DNA from: Verrucomicrobiales bacterium | GTDB lineage: Bacteria > Verrucomicrobiota > Verrucomicrobiia > Verrucomicrobiales > Akkermansiaceae | Length of the DNA: 9,581 nucleotides | Assembly: GCA_003483645.1 (NCBI GenBank) | Contig: DMYM01000441.1 | Location: forward strand, 1 to 9,581 | Reading direction: 5' to 3' | Shown: one piece after another, positions 1 through 6,314 of the stretch | How the letters are laid out: each line of letters starts with the position of its first letter | Position numbering within the stretch: the first letter of the stretch is position 1 | Program-made: the position numbers and the translations under genes | Notes under the pieces: model-generated | What the model was told of the DNA's origin: nothing | What the model saw: the letters and a program-made list of their open reading frames with translations, nothing else | Databases searched by the model: none

Positions 1-94
1 CGATTTGCGCAGTGGCGAAGGTCTGCAGGAACTTGGTGAATGGTTTCACAGCCAGGTGCTGTTCTCGGACCTGAAGGGTCACAATCATGGGTGA
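1..94 (+). CDS. ureG: UreG, urease accessory GTPase (C-terminal end only)
   Basis: Only the last 30 codons are present, read from base 2 to the TGA at 92-94. The visible peptide includes DLRSGEGLQELGEWFHSQVL. It resembles the UreG C-terminus, where a TN-x-x-[TS]-GEGL motif precedes a final amphipathic helix. UreG is the cytoplasmic SIMIBI-class GTPase that delivers nickel to the urease active site in a complex with UreD/UreH and UreF. The reading frame overlaps the start of ureD by 8 bases, so the two are probably translationally coupled. No nucleotide-binding motif is in view, so the call rests on the short tail and on the ureD gene directly after it. Confidence 0.75.
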   Translation, partial: DLRSGEGLQELGEWFHSQVLFSDLKGHNHG

Positions 95-929
95 GAACAC
101 TCACAGAACCGCTAATGCGGTCAGTGGCAGCCTGTCAGTCGACGCAGTGCATCGCAATGGGCAGACCTGCCTGGACAGTGTTTTTTGTTCAGTGCCTTTT
201 CATATCAGCAAGCCTTACTGGGATGGGACCGTGTTGCTGCTCCAGGTGGCCAATCCCACTGCCGGTCTGTTTTCCGGTGATCAATTGTCCTGCAGGGTGC
301 AGGTTAAGGAAAATGCCGCACTGCTGTTTACCAATCAGGGAGCAAGCCGCATTCATCCGAGCACTGGCGCGGGGGTTGTGTCGGAACAGACCTTCAGGGT
401 GTCTGACAAGGGGTGGCTGGAGATTTTCCCGGAATTGCTCATTCCGTATCGTCAAGCGAGCCTCATTCAGAAGACCGTCGTCAATGTTGCTGATGGAGGA
501 CGCGCCTACCTTGCAGAAATGTTGGCGCCAGGACGTACTGCCGCGGGAGAAATTTATGCCTACGAGAAGCTGGACTGGCGGTTTCACCTGTTCCTGCATG
601 ATCGCCCCATAGCAGTTGAACGTGCCGAGATTTCCCCGGAGACAATTCCGTGGATGTTCGCGAGTCCACCGCACTGGCAGCATATTTATTACGGCTGCGT
701 GTGGATCGTTGCTCCCGAACTTGAGGCCATGAGTAGTGCCGATTTCAAGGAGATTGAGGATCTTTCCTGTGATGAATGTCTGGTGGGAGCCAGTCGTCTT
801 GCGGCTACTGCCATCGTGGTCAAGGTGGTCTCATCGTCGAGTATTCCCTTGCGTAAGGCTCTGCAGTCGACCCGTTCCCGGATGGCCGCGCTGTTACCGT
901 TTTTACACAGTAATCCGCACAAACTTTAA
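87..929 (+). CDS. ureD: Urease accessory protein UreD (UreH)
   Basis: This 280-residue protein has the usual length and layout of UreD/UreH, the scaffold that binds apo-urease with UreF and UreG and through which nickel is thought to pass. Family-like stretches include PTAGLFSGDQL near residue 52, then ALLFTNQGASRIH (family pattern TTQ-x-A-x-[RK]-[VI]), GWLEIFPELLIPYRQA (family W-x-P-Q-E-x-I) and LAPGRTAAGE. No signal peptide or membrane segment is seen, so it should be cytosolic. The ATG overlaps the ureG stop region and has a GAAGGG ribosome-binding site at 73-78. The PTAGLFSGD stretch differs slightly from the common PGG-x-x-GGD form. The next gene starts 12 bases after its stop, so it sits in one operon with the nickel transporter genes. 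Confidence 0.93.
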   Translation: MGENTHRTANAVSGSLSVDAVHRNGQTCLDSVFCSVPFHISKPYWDGTVLLLQVANPTAGLFSGDQLSCRVQVKENAALLFTNQGASRIHPSTGAGVVSEQTFRVSDKGWLEIFPELLIPYRQASLIQKTVVNVADGGRAYLAEMLAPGRTAAGEIYAYEKLDWRFHLFLHDRPIAVERAEISPETIPWMFASPPHWQHIYYGCVWIVAPELEAMSSADFKEIEDLSCDECLVGASRLAATAIVVKVVSSSSIPLRKALQSTRSRMAALLPFLHSNPHKL

Positions 930-941
930 GGAATTTTCGTA

Positions 942-1604
942 ATGCACGTATCTGATGGATTCCTTGAGGTTCCGGTGATAGCAGCCACTACGGTGGCAAG
1001 TGTTGGGATCTTGTCCGTGGTTGCCAAGAGGACTCCGGCGGCAGAACTGACATCGCCCATGGTAGGGGCCAGTGCAGCTTTTGTGATTGCAGCGCAAATG
1101 GTTAATTTCCCGGTAGCTGCCTCTGTTTCCGGCCACATTATCGGCGGCGTCTTGGTTGCGATCCTGTTGGGATGGCGAGTGAGCGTGCTTGTAATGACGG
1201 CGGTGCTGGTGATCCAGGCAATGTTGTTTCAGGATGGGGGCATTGCGGCTCTCGGTGCCAATGTCCTGAATCTGGCGATCGTCGGACCGGGCCTGGGATA
1301 TCTGGTGTATCTGGGTATTCGCGGGAGGATTGTGGAAGGCCGGGAAAGAGCGTGGACTTACCGTGATTCTGTTGCCGCGTTCCTCGCTGGGTGGACGGCC
1401 AGCGTTGTCGCCGCCCTGCTGGTGGCGGTAGAACTGTGGCTGTCAGGCCAGGCCGAGTTGAAAATCATCATGCTCCTGATGCTTTCCATTCACGCCCTGA
1501 TAGGGATTGCGGAAGGCGGAGCCACCGTCCTGATCGCCCGATTTCTTGCACATCAACAACAATGCGCAGATTGCTCTCAAGTCCCCCGCGGAAATTGCTC
1601 CTGA
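942..1604 (+). CDS. cbiM: CbiM/NikM-type nickel ECF transporter substrate-binding membrane protein
   Basis: This 220-residue polytopic membrane protein is the S component of a group-I ECF transporter. It opens with MHVSDGFLEVPV, the CbiM/NikM signature in which the N-terminal amine and His2 bind the metal. A second conserved histidine lies at residue 65 in SVSGHIIGG, and LFQDGGIAALGANVLNLA (95-112) is also typical. Several hydrophobic helices follow. The family imports Co2+ or Ni2+; nickel is inferred from the adjacent ureG-ureD. An AAGGA ribosome-binding site lies at 928-932. The C-terminal tail is unusual: His204, Cys208, Cys211 and Cys219 form a Cys-rich end, encoded where the gene overlaps the next one by 43 bases. 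The cysteines could bind metal or could just be a by-product of the overlap. Confidence 0.92.
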   Translation: MHVSDGFLEVPVIAATTVASVGILSVVAKRTPAAELTSPMVGASAAFVIAAQMVNFPVAASVSGHIIGGVLVAILLGWRVSVLVMTAVLVIQAMLFQDGGIAALGANVLNLAIVGPGLGYLVYLGIRGRIVEGRERAWTYRDSVAAFLAGWTASVVAALLVAVELWLSGQAELKIIMLLMLSIHALIGIAEGGATVLIARFLAHQQQCADCSQVPRGNCS

Positions 1605-1726
1605 TAGCACTGCTACTGCTGCTGGTTGTGCGATTCTCAAGCCAGTTGCCTGACGGCCTGGAGTTCGTGATGAAGAAACTGGGACTTAAACAGGAAAATG
1701 TCGCCGATCCTCAGCACAACGACTAA
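1562..1726 (+). CDS. Small PDGLE-domain membrane protein (CbiN/NikN-like component, short form)
   Basis: This 54-residue protein has a basic N-terminus (MRRLLSSPPRK), one hydrophobic helix of about 13-15 residues (LLLIALLLLLVV), and then LPDGLEFVMKKLGL, which contains the PDGLE motif. PDGLE-domain proteins serve as the small extra component (CbiN/NikN) of cobalt and nickel ECF transporters and are often fused to CbiM. Most family members continue to a second transmembrane helix. This one ends in a polar tail (QENVADPQHND) without it. It overlaps cbiM by 43 bases and the downstream fusion gene by 29 bases, each in another frame. No clear Shine-Dalgarno site precedes the ATG, so translation is probably coupled to cbiM. 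It could be a genuine minimal form or the result of a frameshift; the overlaps at both ends favour a genuine compact gene. Confidence 0.75.
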   Translation: MRRLLSSPPRKLLLIALLLLLVVRFSSQLPDGLEFVMKKLGLKQENVADPQHND

Positions 1727-3287
1727 TAAGAGAGGAAGCGATGCCGCAGCGCTTGGAGGATGCCTGGCAATTGTGCTGGTCATCGCATTGTTCCCGCTGT
1801 CGGCAGCTGTCTACTGGCATGGATTGCTGGCGTTTTTTTCAGCGGTGACGATAAGTGTCCTGAGGGTGCCCGCGGCCTATATGTTTTCACGGGGCCTGTT
1901 GATTGTTCCCGGCTTGATCGCAGCGATGCTGATCCTGCCATTGATAGGACGGGGTGAGACCGTCCCCGTATTTGGGATTGGCATAAGTCTTGAAGGTCTG
2001 CGCCGTGGCAGTATTGCCGCGTGCAAGCTTCTCGGCATCATGTGCTGGCTGTCATGGATCACCTGGAAATTGCCGCCACAGCGAATGTTTCCCGCTATGG
2101 AATCTTTGCGGTTTCCGCGCTGGCTGATCGCAATATTGCGATCAACCTACTCCAATTTTTCTATTCTGAGCCGCGAGGTTTCTTCAATGCGCCAGGCATT
2201 GAGATCACGGGTCGTGCATCGAGGAACTTGGTTAATCCAGGCGACCGGGAAAATGCTCTCGTTATTGTTTGTGCGAACCCGGGTACGCGCTGCTTCCCAG
2301 GTTATCGCGTGTGATTCAAGGTGTAATGTGGATGATTCCCCTGTCATGTCCGCAACCTCCTCAATCGAGATCGAGAACGTCAGCTATTGCTATCCCGGTG
2401 CGAGTGAGAATGCCCTGCATGGTGTATGTCTGGAGATTCCTGCGCAGGCAAAAGTCGCTATTCTCGGGTGCAATGGCGCCGGCAAGACAACATTGCTATT
2501 GCACCTGAATGCTGTTTTTCCCCTGCAAAGCGGGCGTATTACCATTGGGGGGATCGCACTGAGCAAGTCCAGCCGTTCCCGTGTCCGCGAGGAGGTTGGC
2601 ATGCTTTTCCAGAATCCTGATGACCAGATCCTTGGTTTAACGGTGGAGGAGGATGTCGCCATCGGTCCCAACCAGTTACGGATTCCGGAAACGGAAAGAA
2701 CTGCACGGATCGAAGGCGCCCTGCGTCAGGCGGGATTGTGGAACCGTCGGGATCAACCGCCGCATAAGCTCAGTGGAGGGGAACGCAAGAGATTGGCTCT
2801 TGCCGGAGGGATTGCCGGTGGAGGCCGGGTTCTCTTGCTGGATGAACCGATGGCGGGACTTGACTCTCCAGGGCGTGATGAGATCACTGTAATCTTGGAC
2901 GATTTGCACCGTGCGGGGAAAACAATCATTGCTGCTACTCATGATGTCGATTTCGCTGCCGAATGGGCAAGCATGGTTGTGGTCATGGATAGCGGTCGCA
3001 TTATTGCCGCGGGACCTCCTGATATGCTTACTGATGCCAGGCTCATGGCAAGTGCCGGTCTGAGCATGTCCCGTCTGGCCGAGGCGTTCGCCGCATTTTA
3101 CGCGGAATGCCCTGACGTTGAAATGAAACTCCCGGGAACTCGGAAGGCGGTGGTGGAATGGCTGCGTAAGCGGATTCCCGGCGAGAAGATCAAGCACAAT
3201 CGACGCAAGAAGTCCCAGGTGGGGGAAGACGATGATGAAGGGGACTCCTCCGACTGCCCGTTAAGTCAGGAAGTAATCGAACAGTAG
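1698..3287 (+). CDS. cbiQO: Fused CbiQ-CbiO: ECF transporter T component plus ATPase
   Basis: This 529-residue protein joins two subunits that are normally separate. Residues about 15-205 are EcfT/CbiQ-like: hydrophobic helices, then the cytoplasmic coupling region with RFPRWLIAIL, SMRQALRSR and a diverged second coupling motif (VIACDSR, where A-R-G is usual). From about residue 217 follows a complete CbiO ATPase: Walker A GCNGAGKTT (257-265), Q-loop Gln305 in LFQNPDDQ, signature LSGGE (358-362), Walker B LLLDEP (Asp382, Glu383) and switch His415. All catalytic residues are present. The final 45 or so residues are charged and low in complexity. No stop separates the domains; Met217 could be an internal start but lacks a ribosome-binding site. 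Together with CbiM and the PDGLE protein it would power ATP-driven nickel uptake. Natural fusion is more likely than a sequencing error because one frame stays open throughout. Confidence 0.9.
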   Translation: MSPILSTTTNKRGSDAAALGGCLAIVLVIALFPLSAAVYWHGLLAFFSAVTISVLRVPAAYMFSRGLLIVPGLIAAMLILPLIGRGETVPVFGIGISLEGLRRGSIAACKLLGIMCWLSWITWKLPPQRMFPAMESLRFPRWLIAILRSTYSNFSILSREVSSMRQALRSRVVHRGTWLIQATGKMLSLLFVRTRVRAASQVIACDSRCNVDDSPVMSATSSIEIENVSYCYPGASENALHGVCLEIPAQAKVAILGCNGAGKTTLLLHLNAVFPLQSGRITIGGIALSKSSRSRVREEVGMLFQNPDDQILGLTVEEDVAIGPNQLRIPETERTARIEGALRQAGLWNRRDQPPHKLSGGERKRLALAGGIAGGGRVLLLDEPMAGLDSPGRDEITVILDDLHRAGKTIIAATHDVDFAAEWASMVVVMDSGRIIAAGPPDMLTDARLMASAGLSMSRLAEAFAAFYAECPDVEMKLPGTRKAVVEWLRKRIPGEKIKHNRRKKSQVGEDDDEGDSSDCPLSQEVIEQ

Positions 3288-3324
3288 CAGCAGCCCGGAT
3301 GTCAGGACCAGGGGCCGGCATTTC

Positions 3325-3672
3325 CTAACCGGGGGGCCATTTCAGCGGGCGGCCCGCGAGGATGTGCAGGTGCAGGTGAGGCACGGCCTCCCCTCCGTGG
3401 GTGCCATTGTTGATGACCACCCGGAATCCTTCGGTGCTGAGGCCTTCCTGTTCCGCGATGATCCGTACTCGGGTGAGGAGGTGGCCGAGGAGATCCTGGT
3501 CGGCGGTTTCGGCTTCCCCGATCCGCACGATCAGCTTCCTGGGTACGAGGAGAAGGTGTACCGGAGCCTGGGGGGAGATGTCGCGGAAGCAGAGGCAGAG
3601 GTCGTCCTCGTAGACGATGTCGCCCGGGATTTCACGGTCGGCGATCTTCTGGAAGATGGTTTTCTCAGCCAC
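3325..3672 (-). CDS. Histidine triad (HIT/HINT) family nucleotide hydrolase
   Basis: This 115-residue protein is the typical length of HINT-branch HIT proteins, which hydrolyse purine nucleoside phosphoramidates and acyl-adenylates in the cytosol. The opening EKTIFQKIADREIPGDIVYEDD and the central VHLLLVPRK are standard. The catalytic triad H-x-H-x-H is present as HLHLHIL (His99, His101, His103), preceded by GGEAVPH. Translation starts at a GTG at 3670-3672, which gives the family-typical N-terminus; no strong ribosome-binding site is visible. It lies about 120 bases downstream of the unknown protein of the nrdR block. Its stop is 37 bases from the stop of the convergent cbiQO gene. The family is clear, but the physiological substrate is not. 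Confidence 0.93.
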   Translation of the reverse strand: MAEKTIFQKIADREIPGDIVYEDDLCLCFRDISPQAPVHLLLVPRKLIVRIGEAETADQDLLGHLLTRVRIIAEQEGLSTEGFRVVINNGTHGGEAVPHLHLHILAGRPLKWPPG

Positions 3673-3745
3673 GGGTCGAGTGAAGGCGAAAGGAATGGGG
3701 AAGGGGAGGCAAAAAGTAGGCCGGAAGCATCAACCGTGGAGAAAG

Positions 3746-3758
3746 CAGGCCCCGCCTG
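3746..3758 (-). terminator. Small GC hairpin after the nrdR-coupled gene (possible terminator)
   Basis: On the - strand CAGGC-GGG-GCCTG forms a perfect 5-bp stem with a 3-base loop, followed by CTTTCTCC. It lies about 35 bases past the stop of the 188-residue protein and before the HIT gene. The stem is short and the pyrimidine run is not a clean U-tract, so it may terminate only weakly or not at all. Confidence 0.25.
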
Positions 3759-3792
3759 ACCTGTCTCGTCCCGGTCCTCCTTCTCCCGTTGA

Positions 3793-4359
3793 TCAGAGAT
3801 CAATGGTGAGATGGATCTTCCGGTTCTCGGGGACGGGTTGCTGGGCGAAGTTCTGGAGGAAGGCGAGGATCTCCTGGTGGAGGCGGTTACAACGGGGGGT
3901 CCACTGCATGGCACCGCGGAGAATGCGGGCGCTTTCACGGAGTTCCGTAAAATGAAACTCCTCGGCGCCGCGTGCATGGAGGTCATCGATTTCCTTCTGC
4001 AGCTTCTGGAAGAAGACAAGCTCGAACCCGTTCCCGGCTTCCCGGGCGGCCCGGGCGATTGAGAGGGTGATGGGTGGAGCAAGCGGGTTGAGATTGTTGG
4101 CAATGGCATCGCAGCCAATGCGCCGCAGCATCCGCTTCATGCGTTCAAAGAGATCCTCCAGAGGCAGGACACGCCAGGGACACTTGTGTTCGAGGTAATG
4201 CAGAATGCCGTCCCGGATGTCGTCGATGAAGGGAAAGTCGGCACGGTCGCAGGACCGGGCCGCACGGTGGAGGGCGACGTCGATCCACTCCGTCCCGTAA
4301 CCTGCCACCTGGTGGCGGCCTACCTGGAGGACGGGGAGTTTTCCGACGAGACAGATCAT
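3793..4359 (-). CDS. Conserved-looking protein of unknown function, coupled to nrdR
   Basis: This 188-residue protein could not be assigned to a named family. It has no signal peptide or membrane helix and looks cytosolic and mostly alpha-helical. It opens with a possible beta-strand region (MICLVGKLPVLQVGRHQVAGYGTEWIDVAL). A helical core follows, with DDIRDGILHYLE, LEDLFERMKRMLRRIGCDAIANNL, LAPPITLSIARAAREAGNGFEL and VFFQKLQKEIDDLHARG. It ends in a basic then hydrophobic RKIHLTIDL. The gene starts 7 bases after the nrdR stop, and its ribosome-binding site AAGGA (4371-4375, read on the - strand) lies inside the last nrdR codons, so the two should be co-translated. The position suggests a link to nucleotide metabolism or NrdR control, but no catalytic motif supports a specific function. 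Confidence 0.85.
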   Translation of the reverse strand: MICLVGKLPVLQVGRHQVAGYGTEWIDVALHRAARSCDRADFPFIDDIRDGILHYLEHKCPWRVLPLEDLFERMKRMLRRIGCDAIANNLNPLAPPITLSIARAAREAGNGFELVFFQKLQKEIDDLHARGAEEFHFTELRESARILRGAMQWTPRCNRLHQEILAFLQNFAQQPVPENRKIHLTIDL

Positions 4360-4366
4360 GACAGAA

Positions 4367-4858
4367 CTATTCCTTGAAGAGTCGCCGCTGCATGTGGTCG
4401 CGGGCGGCCCGGGTTTCGAGAGATTGAATTTCGCTGATGAATTCGCCCACGTTGTCGAACTGGCGGTAGACAGAGACGTAGCGCACGTAGGCGACCGGAT
4501 CGATCTGGTGAAGCTTGTCCATCACCTCGGTTCCGATGATGTGGGAGGGAACTTCGGAGACATGGTCCTTGTGCAGATCGGCCAGGATTTCCTCCACCGC
4601 CCGGTCCAGGCGATCCATCGAGACAGGGCGCTTCTCGCAGGCTTTGACCAGACCCCGGAAGAGCTTCTCCCGGTTGATGGTTTCCCGGCTTCCATCCTTT
4701 TTCACCACCCGCAGTTCCGTGCGCTCGATCTGCTCGTAGGTGGTGTAGCGGTAGGAGCAGTCGAGGCACTCGCGACGTCGCCGGATCGTCGTCCCGTCCT
4801 TTGACATCCGGGAATCTACGACCTTGTCCTTGTGTGAACCGCACTGAATACACCTCAT
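4367..4858 (-). CDS. nrdR: Transcriptional repressor NrdR
   Basis: This 163-residue protein matches NrdR, the ATP/dATP-sensing repressor of ribonucleotide reductase genes, at its usual length. The N-terminal zinc ribbon MRCIQCGSHKDKVVDSR has Cys3 and Cys6, paired with Cys31 and Cys34 in RRRECLDCSYRYTTYE. An ATP-cone of about residues 48-138 follows, from VKKDGSRETINREKLFRGL to PVAYVRYVSVYRQF. The ATG at 4856-4858 gives the canonical N-terminus. The frame stays open for 59 codons further upstream, but that extension is not NrdR-like. No strong Shine-Dalgarno sequence is seen. No ribonucleotide reductase gene and no recognisable NrdR box (AT-rich dyad) was found in the window, so its targets lie elsewhere. 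Confidence 0.96.
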   Translation of the reverse strand: MRCIQCGSHKDKVVDSRMSKDGTTIRRRRECLDCSYRYTTYEQIERTELRVVKKDGSRETINREKLFRGLVKACEKRPVSMDRLDRAVEEILADLHKDHVSEVPSHIIGTEVMDKLHQIDPVAYVRYVSVYRQFDNVGEFISEIQSLETRAARDHMQRRLFKE

Positions 4859-5337
4859 TGATTGCTCAGTGGGAAGCAAGGCTACCCAAGATGTAGTAGG
4901 GGCAAAGAAAAAACGGCACTCTATTTCGTTATGTTCGGTAATTTCTACAGGAATCGGGGAAATTAGAAAAATTTGGTTTGCTGCCGGTGCTGGAGAGCAC
5001 ATGAGGGTAAAAAAGAGGTGGGAATTTACTAACACTCTTCAAGAATGGTGTGTGAGACGGATGCGGACAAGGTATGGAAGCCCAAACGATTTCTCCCTGG
5101 CAGAGCGGCTCATTGAGCGGGATGCAGGATGGGTCGGTTGTCTGCGGTCTCCCGGTGACACGATGACATTTTCTGTTGGAAGCCTTTGAAAGCGATACGG
5201 ATCATCCTGACGAGTGGAATGAACCTCCGGCCCATGGCAACGACCGTCCTGCCGGGGATGCCGGCGGGGGGGGAGGCGAATTGATTTTTCACCTGACCCC
5301 TGCGAATGGAACGCGGCGCTGTTCTGGACCATAAGCG
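4859..5337. other. 479-bp divergent intergenic region, no convincing gene
   Basis: This stretch separates nrdR (leftward) from the TIM-barrel gene (rightward) and should hold both promoters. The nrdR-proximal part (about 4900-4980) is AT-rich and carries a short inverted repeat. The distal part is GC-rich, with an 8-G run at 5266-5273. Short open frames exist on both strands, but none shows a recognisable motif, good start context or sensible composition. No tRNA-like cloverleaf and no strong sigma70 promoter was identified. It may contain a decayed gene or an unrecognised small RNA. Confidence 0.5.
4939..4965. repeat. Inverted repeat TAATTTC-N13-GAAATTA upstream of nrdR
   Basis: TAATTTC at 4939-4945 is the exact reverse complement of GAAATTA at 4959-4965, with a 13-base spacer. 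It lies about 80-105 bases upstream of the nrdR start, where a promoter or operator would be expected. Seven-base arms in AT-rich DNA can arise by chance. Confidence 0.25.
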
Positions 5338-6279
5338 ATGAATGCCTTCACACGTAGATCCTTCATGGGCCTGGGCACCTGCATGGTGGCAGGGACCGGC
5401 CTGAGCGGAGCGCTCCAACCTTTCAATCGTCAAAGGCCCTCCATCTCGGGACTCAGCCTGACGAGTTATTCAATGAAGAGGTATATGAGGTGGTGGCTGG
5501 GCAAGCCTGCCAGGGGGGATGGGAAGATGGAGATGACGGGGTTTCTCGATTACTGCGCGGAGCTCGGTTTGAAGGCGGCGGAGATCACGGGCTATTTCTT
5601 CCCGGAACCTCTGGGCCATGTAGAGATTCATGCGGTAAGGCGTCGAGCGCACTTGCTTGGGCTGGACCTTTCGGGCGGTGCGATGGGGAACAACTTCGCC
5701 TGCTCCCCGGGGTCGCTAGAAGGGAAGAGGCATCTTGAATACACTCGGACATGGATCGACCGGTTTGCGGAAATGGGAACCCCGGTGATCCGGGTGTTCG
5801 CCACCCGGGGAATCCCGGGAGGTGTCAGCGACGCGCAGGTGATCGATAATGTGACGGCCAATTTGGAGCACGCCCTTGAGCACGCGGAGAAACGCGGTGT
5901 GATCCTTGCCCTTGAGAACCATGATTTCGTCCGGAATATCAATTACTTGCTGGAGATTCTCGGGAGAATCGAATCGAAGTGGCTGGGAGTGACCTGGGAT
6001 TCGGCGAACCTCGCACCGGTGGCTGATCCCTACGAGGAGCTGGCCCGTATCGCCCCTTATGCGGTGACTGCGCAGATCAAGGCCATGACCAGGGTGAACG
6101 GCAAAGACGTGCCTGCCGATTATGGGCGGTTGGTGGGAATACTGCGGGAGGCGAATTATTGCGGCTACCTCGTGCTGGAGTACGAGGAGGCAGAGGACCC
6201 CTGCGAGGCGATACCGCGGGAATTGGCGAAATTGCGAAGGGTGCTGGGAGATGGCCAGCGGGATGAGACCAAAGAATAG
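5338..6279 (+). CDS. Tat-exported sugar phosphate isomerase/epimerase-like TIM-barrel protein
   Basis: This 313-residue protein belongs to the xylose isomerase-like TIM-barrel superfamily (AP_endonuc_2 type). The N-terminus carries a twin-arginine signal, TRRSFMG (residues 5-11), followed by a hydrophobic stretch, so it is probably exported folded. Candidate metal ligands lie at the usual strand ends: ALENHDF (Glu193, His195), TWDSANL (Asp221), AQIKA (Gln246, where many relatives have His) and LVLEYEE (Glu281). The reaction cannot be read from sequence; members isomerise, epimerise or eliminate sugars, and some work on 3-keto sugars. The next gene, 35 bases downstream, encodes a DUF1080 protein, a common partner in Verrucomicrobiota and Planctomycetota and consistent with 3-keto-glycoside degradation. 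No clear ribosome-binding site precedes the ATG, but the Tat motif just after it supports this start. Confidence 0.88.
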   Translation: MNAFTRRSFMGLGTCMVAGTGLSGALQPFNRQRPSISGLSLTSYSMKRYMRWWLGKPARGDGKMEMTGFLDYCAELGLKAAEITGYFFPEPLGHVEIHAVRRRAHLLGLDLSGGAMGNNFACSPGSLEGKRHLEYTRTWIDRFAEMGTPVIRVFATRGIPGGVSDAQVIDNVTANLEHALEHAEKRGVILALENHDFVRNINYLLEILGRIESKWLGVTWDSANLAPVADPYEELARIAPYAVTAQIKAMTRVNGKDVPADYGRLVGILREANYCGYLVLEYEEAEDPCEAIPRELAKLRRVLGDGQRDETKE

Positions 6280-6314
6280 AAACAGAGCTTGTCCCGTGCT
6301 GCGGTAATGAATAA

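Noticed and set aside
2346..3287. Separate cbiO gene starting at an internal ATG
   Set aside because: No stop codon and no Shine-Dalgarno site separates it from the CbiQ-like part, so a fusion is the simpler reading; internal initiation remains possible.
3288..3324. Possible terminator between the convergent cbiQO and HIT genes
   Set aside because: Only 4-bp self-complementary GGCC or CCGG pairings were found, with no T-tract on either strand.
4358..4804. Open frame on the + strand opposite nrdR
   Set aside because: It is antisense to a clear nrdR gene and has no recognisable domain.
5040..5200. Possible tRNA or small RNA in the divergent gap
   Set aside because: No cloverleaf, T-loop or anticodon arm could be drawn.
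5110..5433. Open frame on the - strand (107 codons) across the gap and the start of the TIM-barrel gene
   Set aside because: It runs over the Tat signal region of a supported gene, has no known motif and lacks a good ribosome-binding site.
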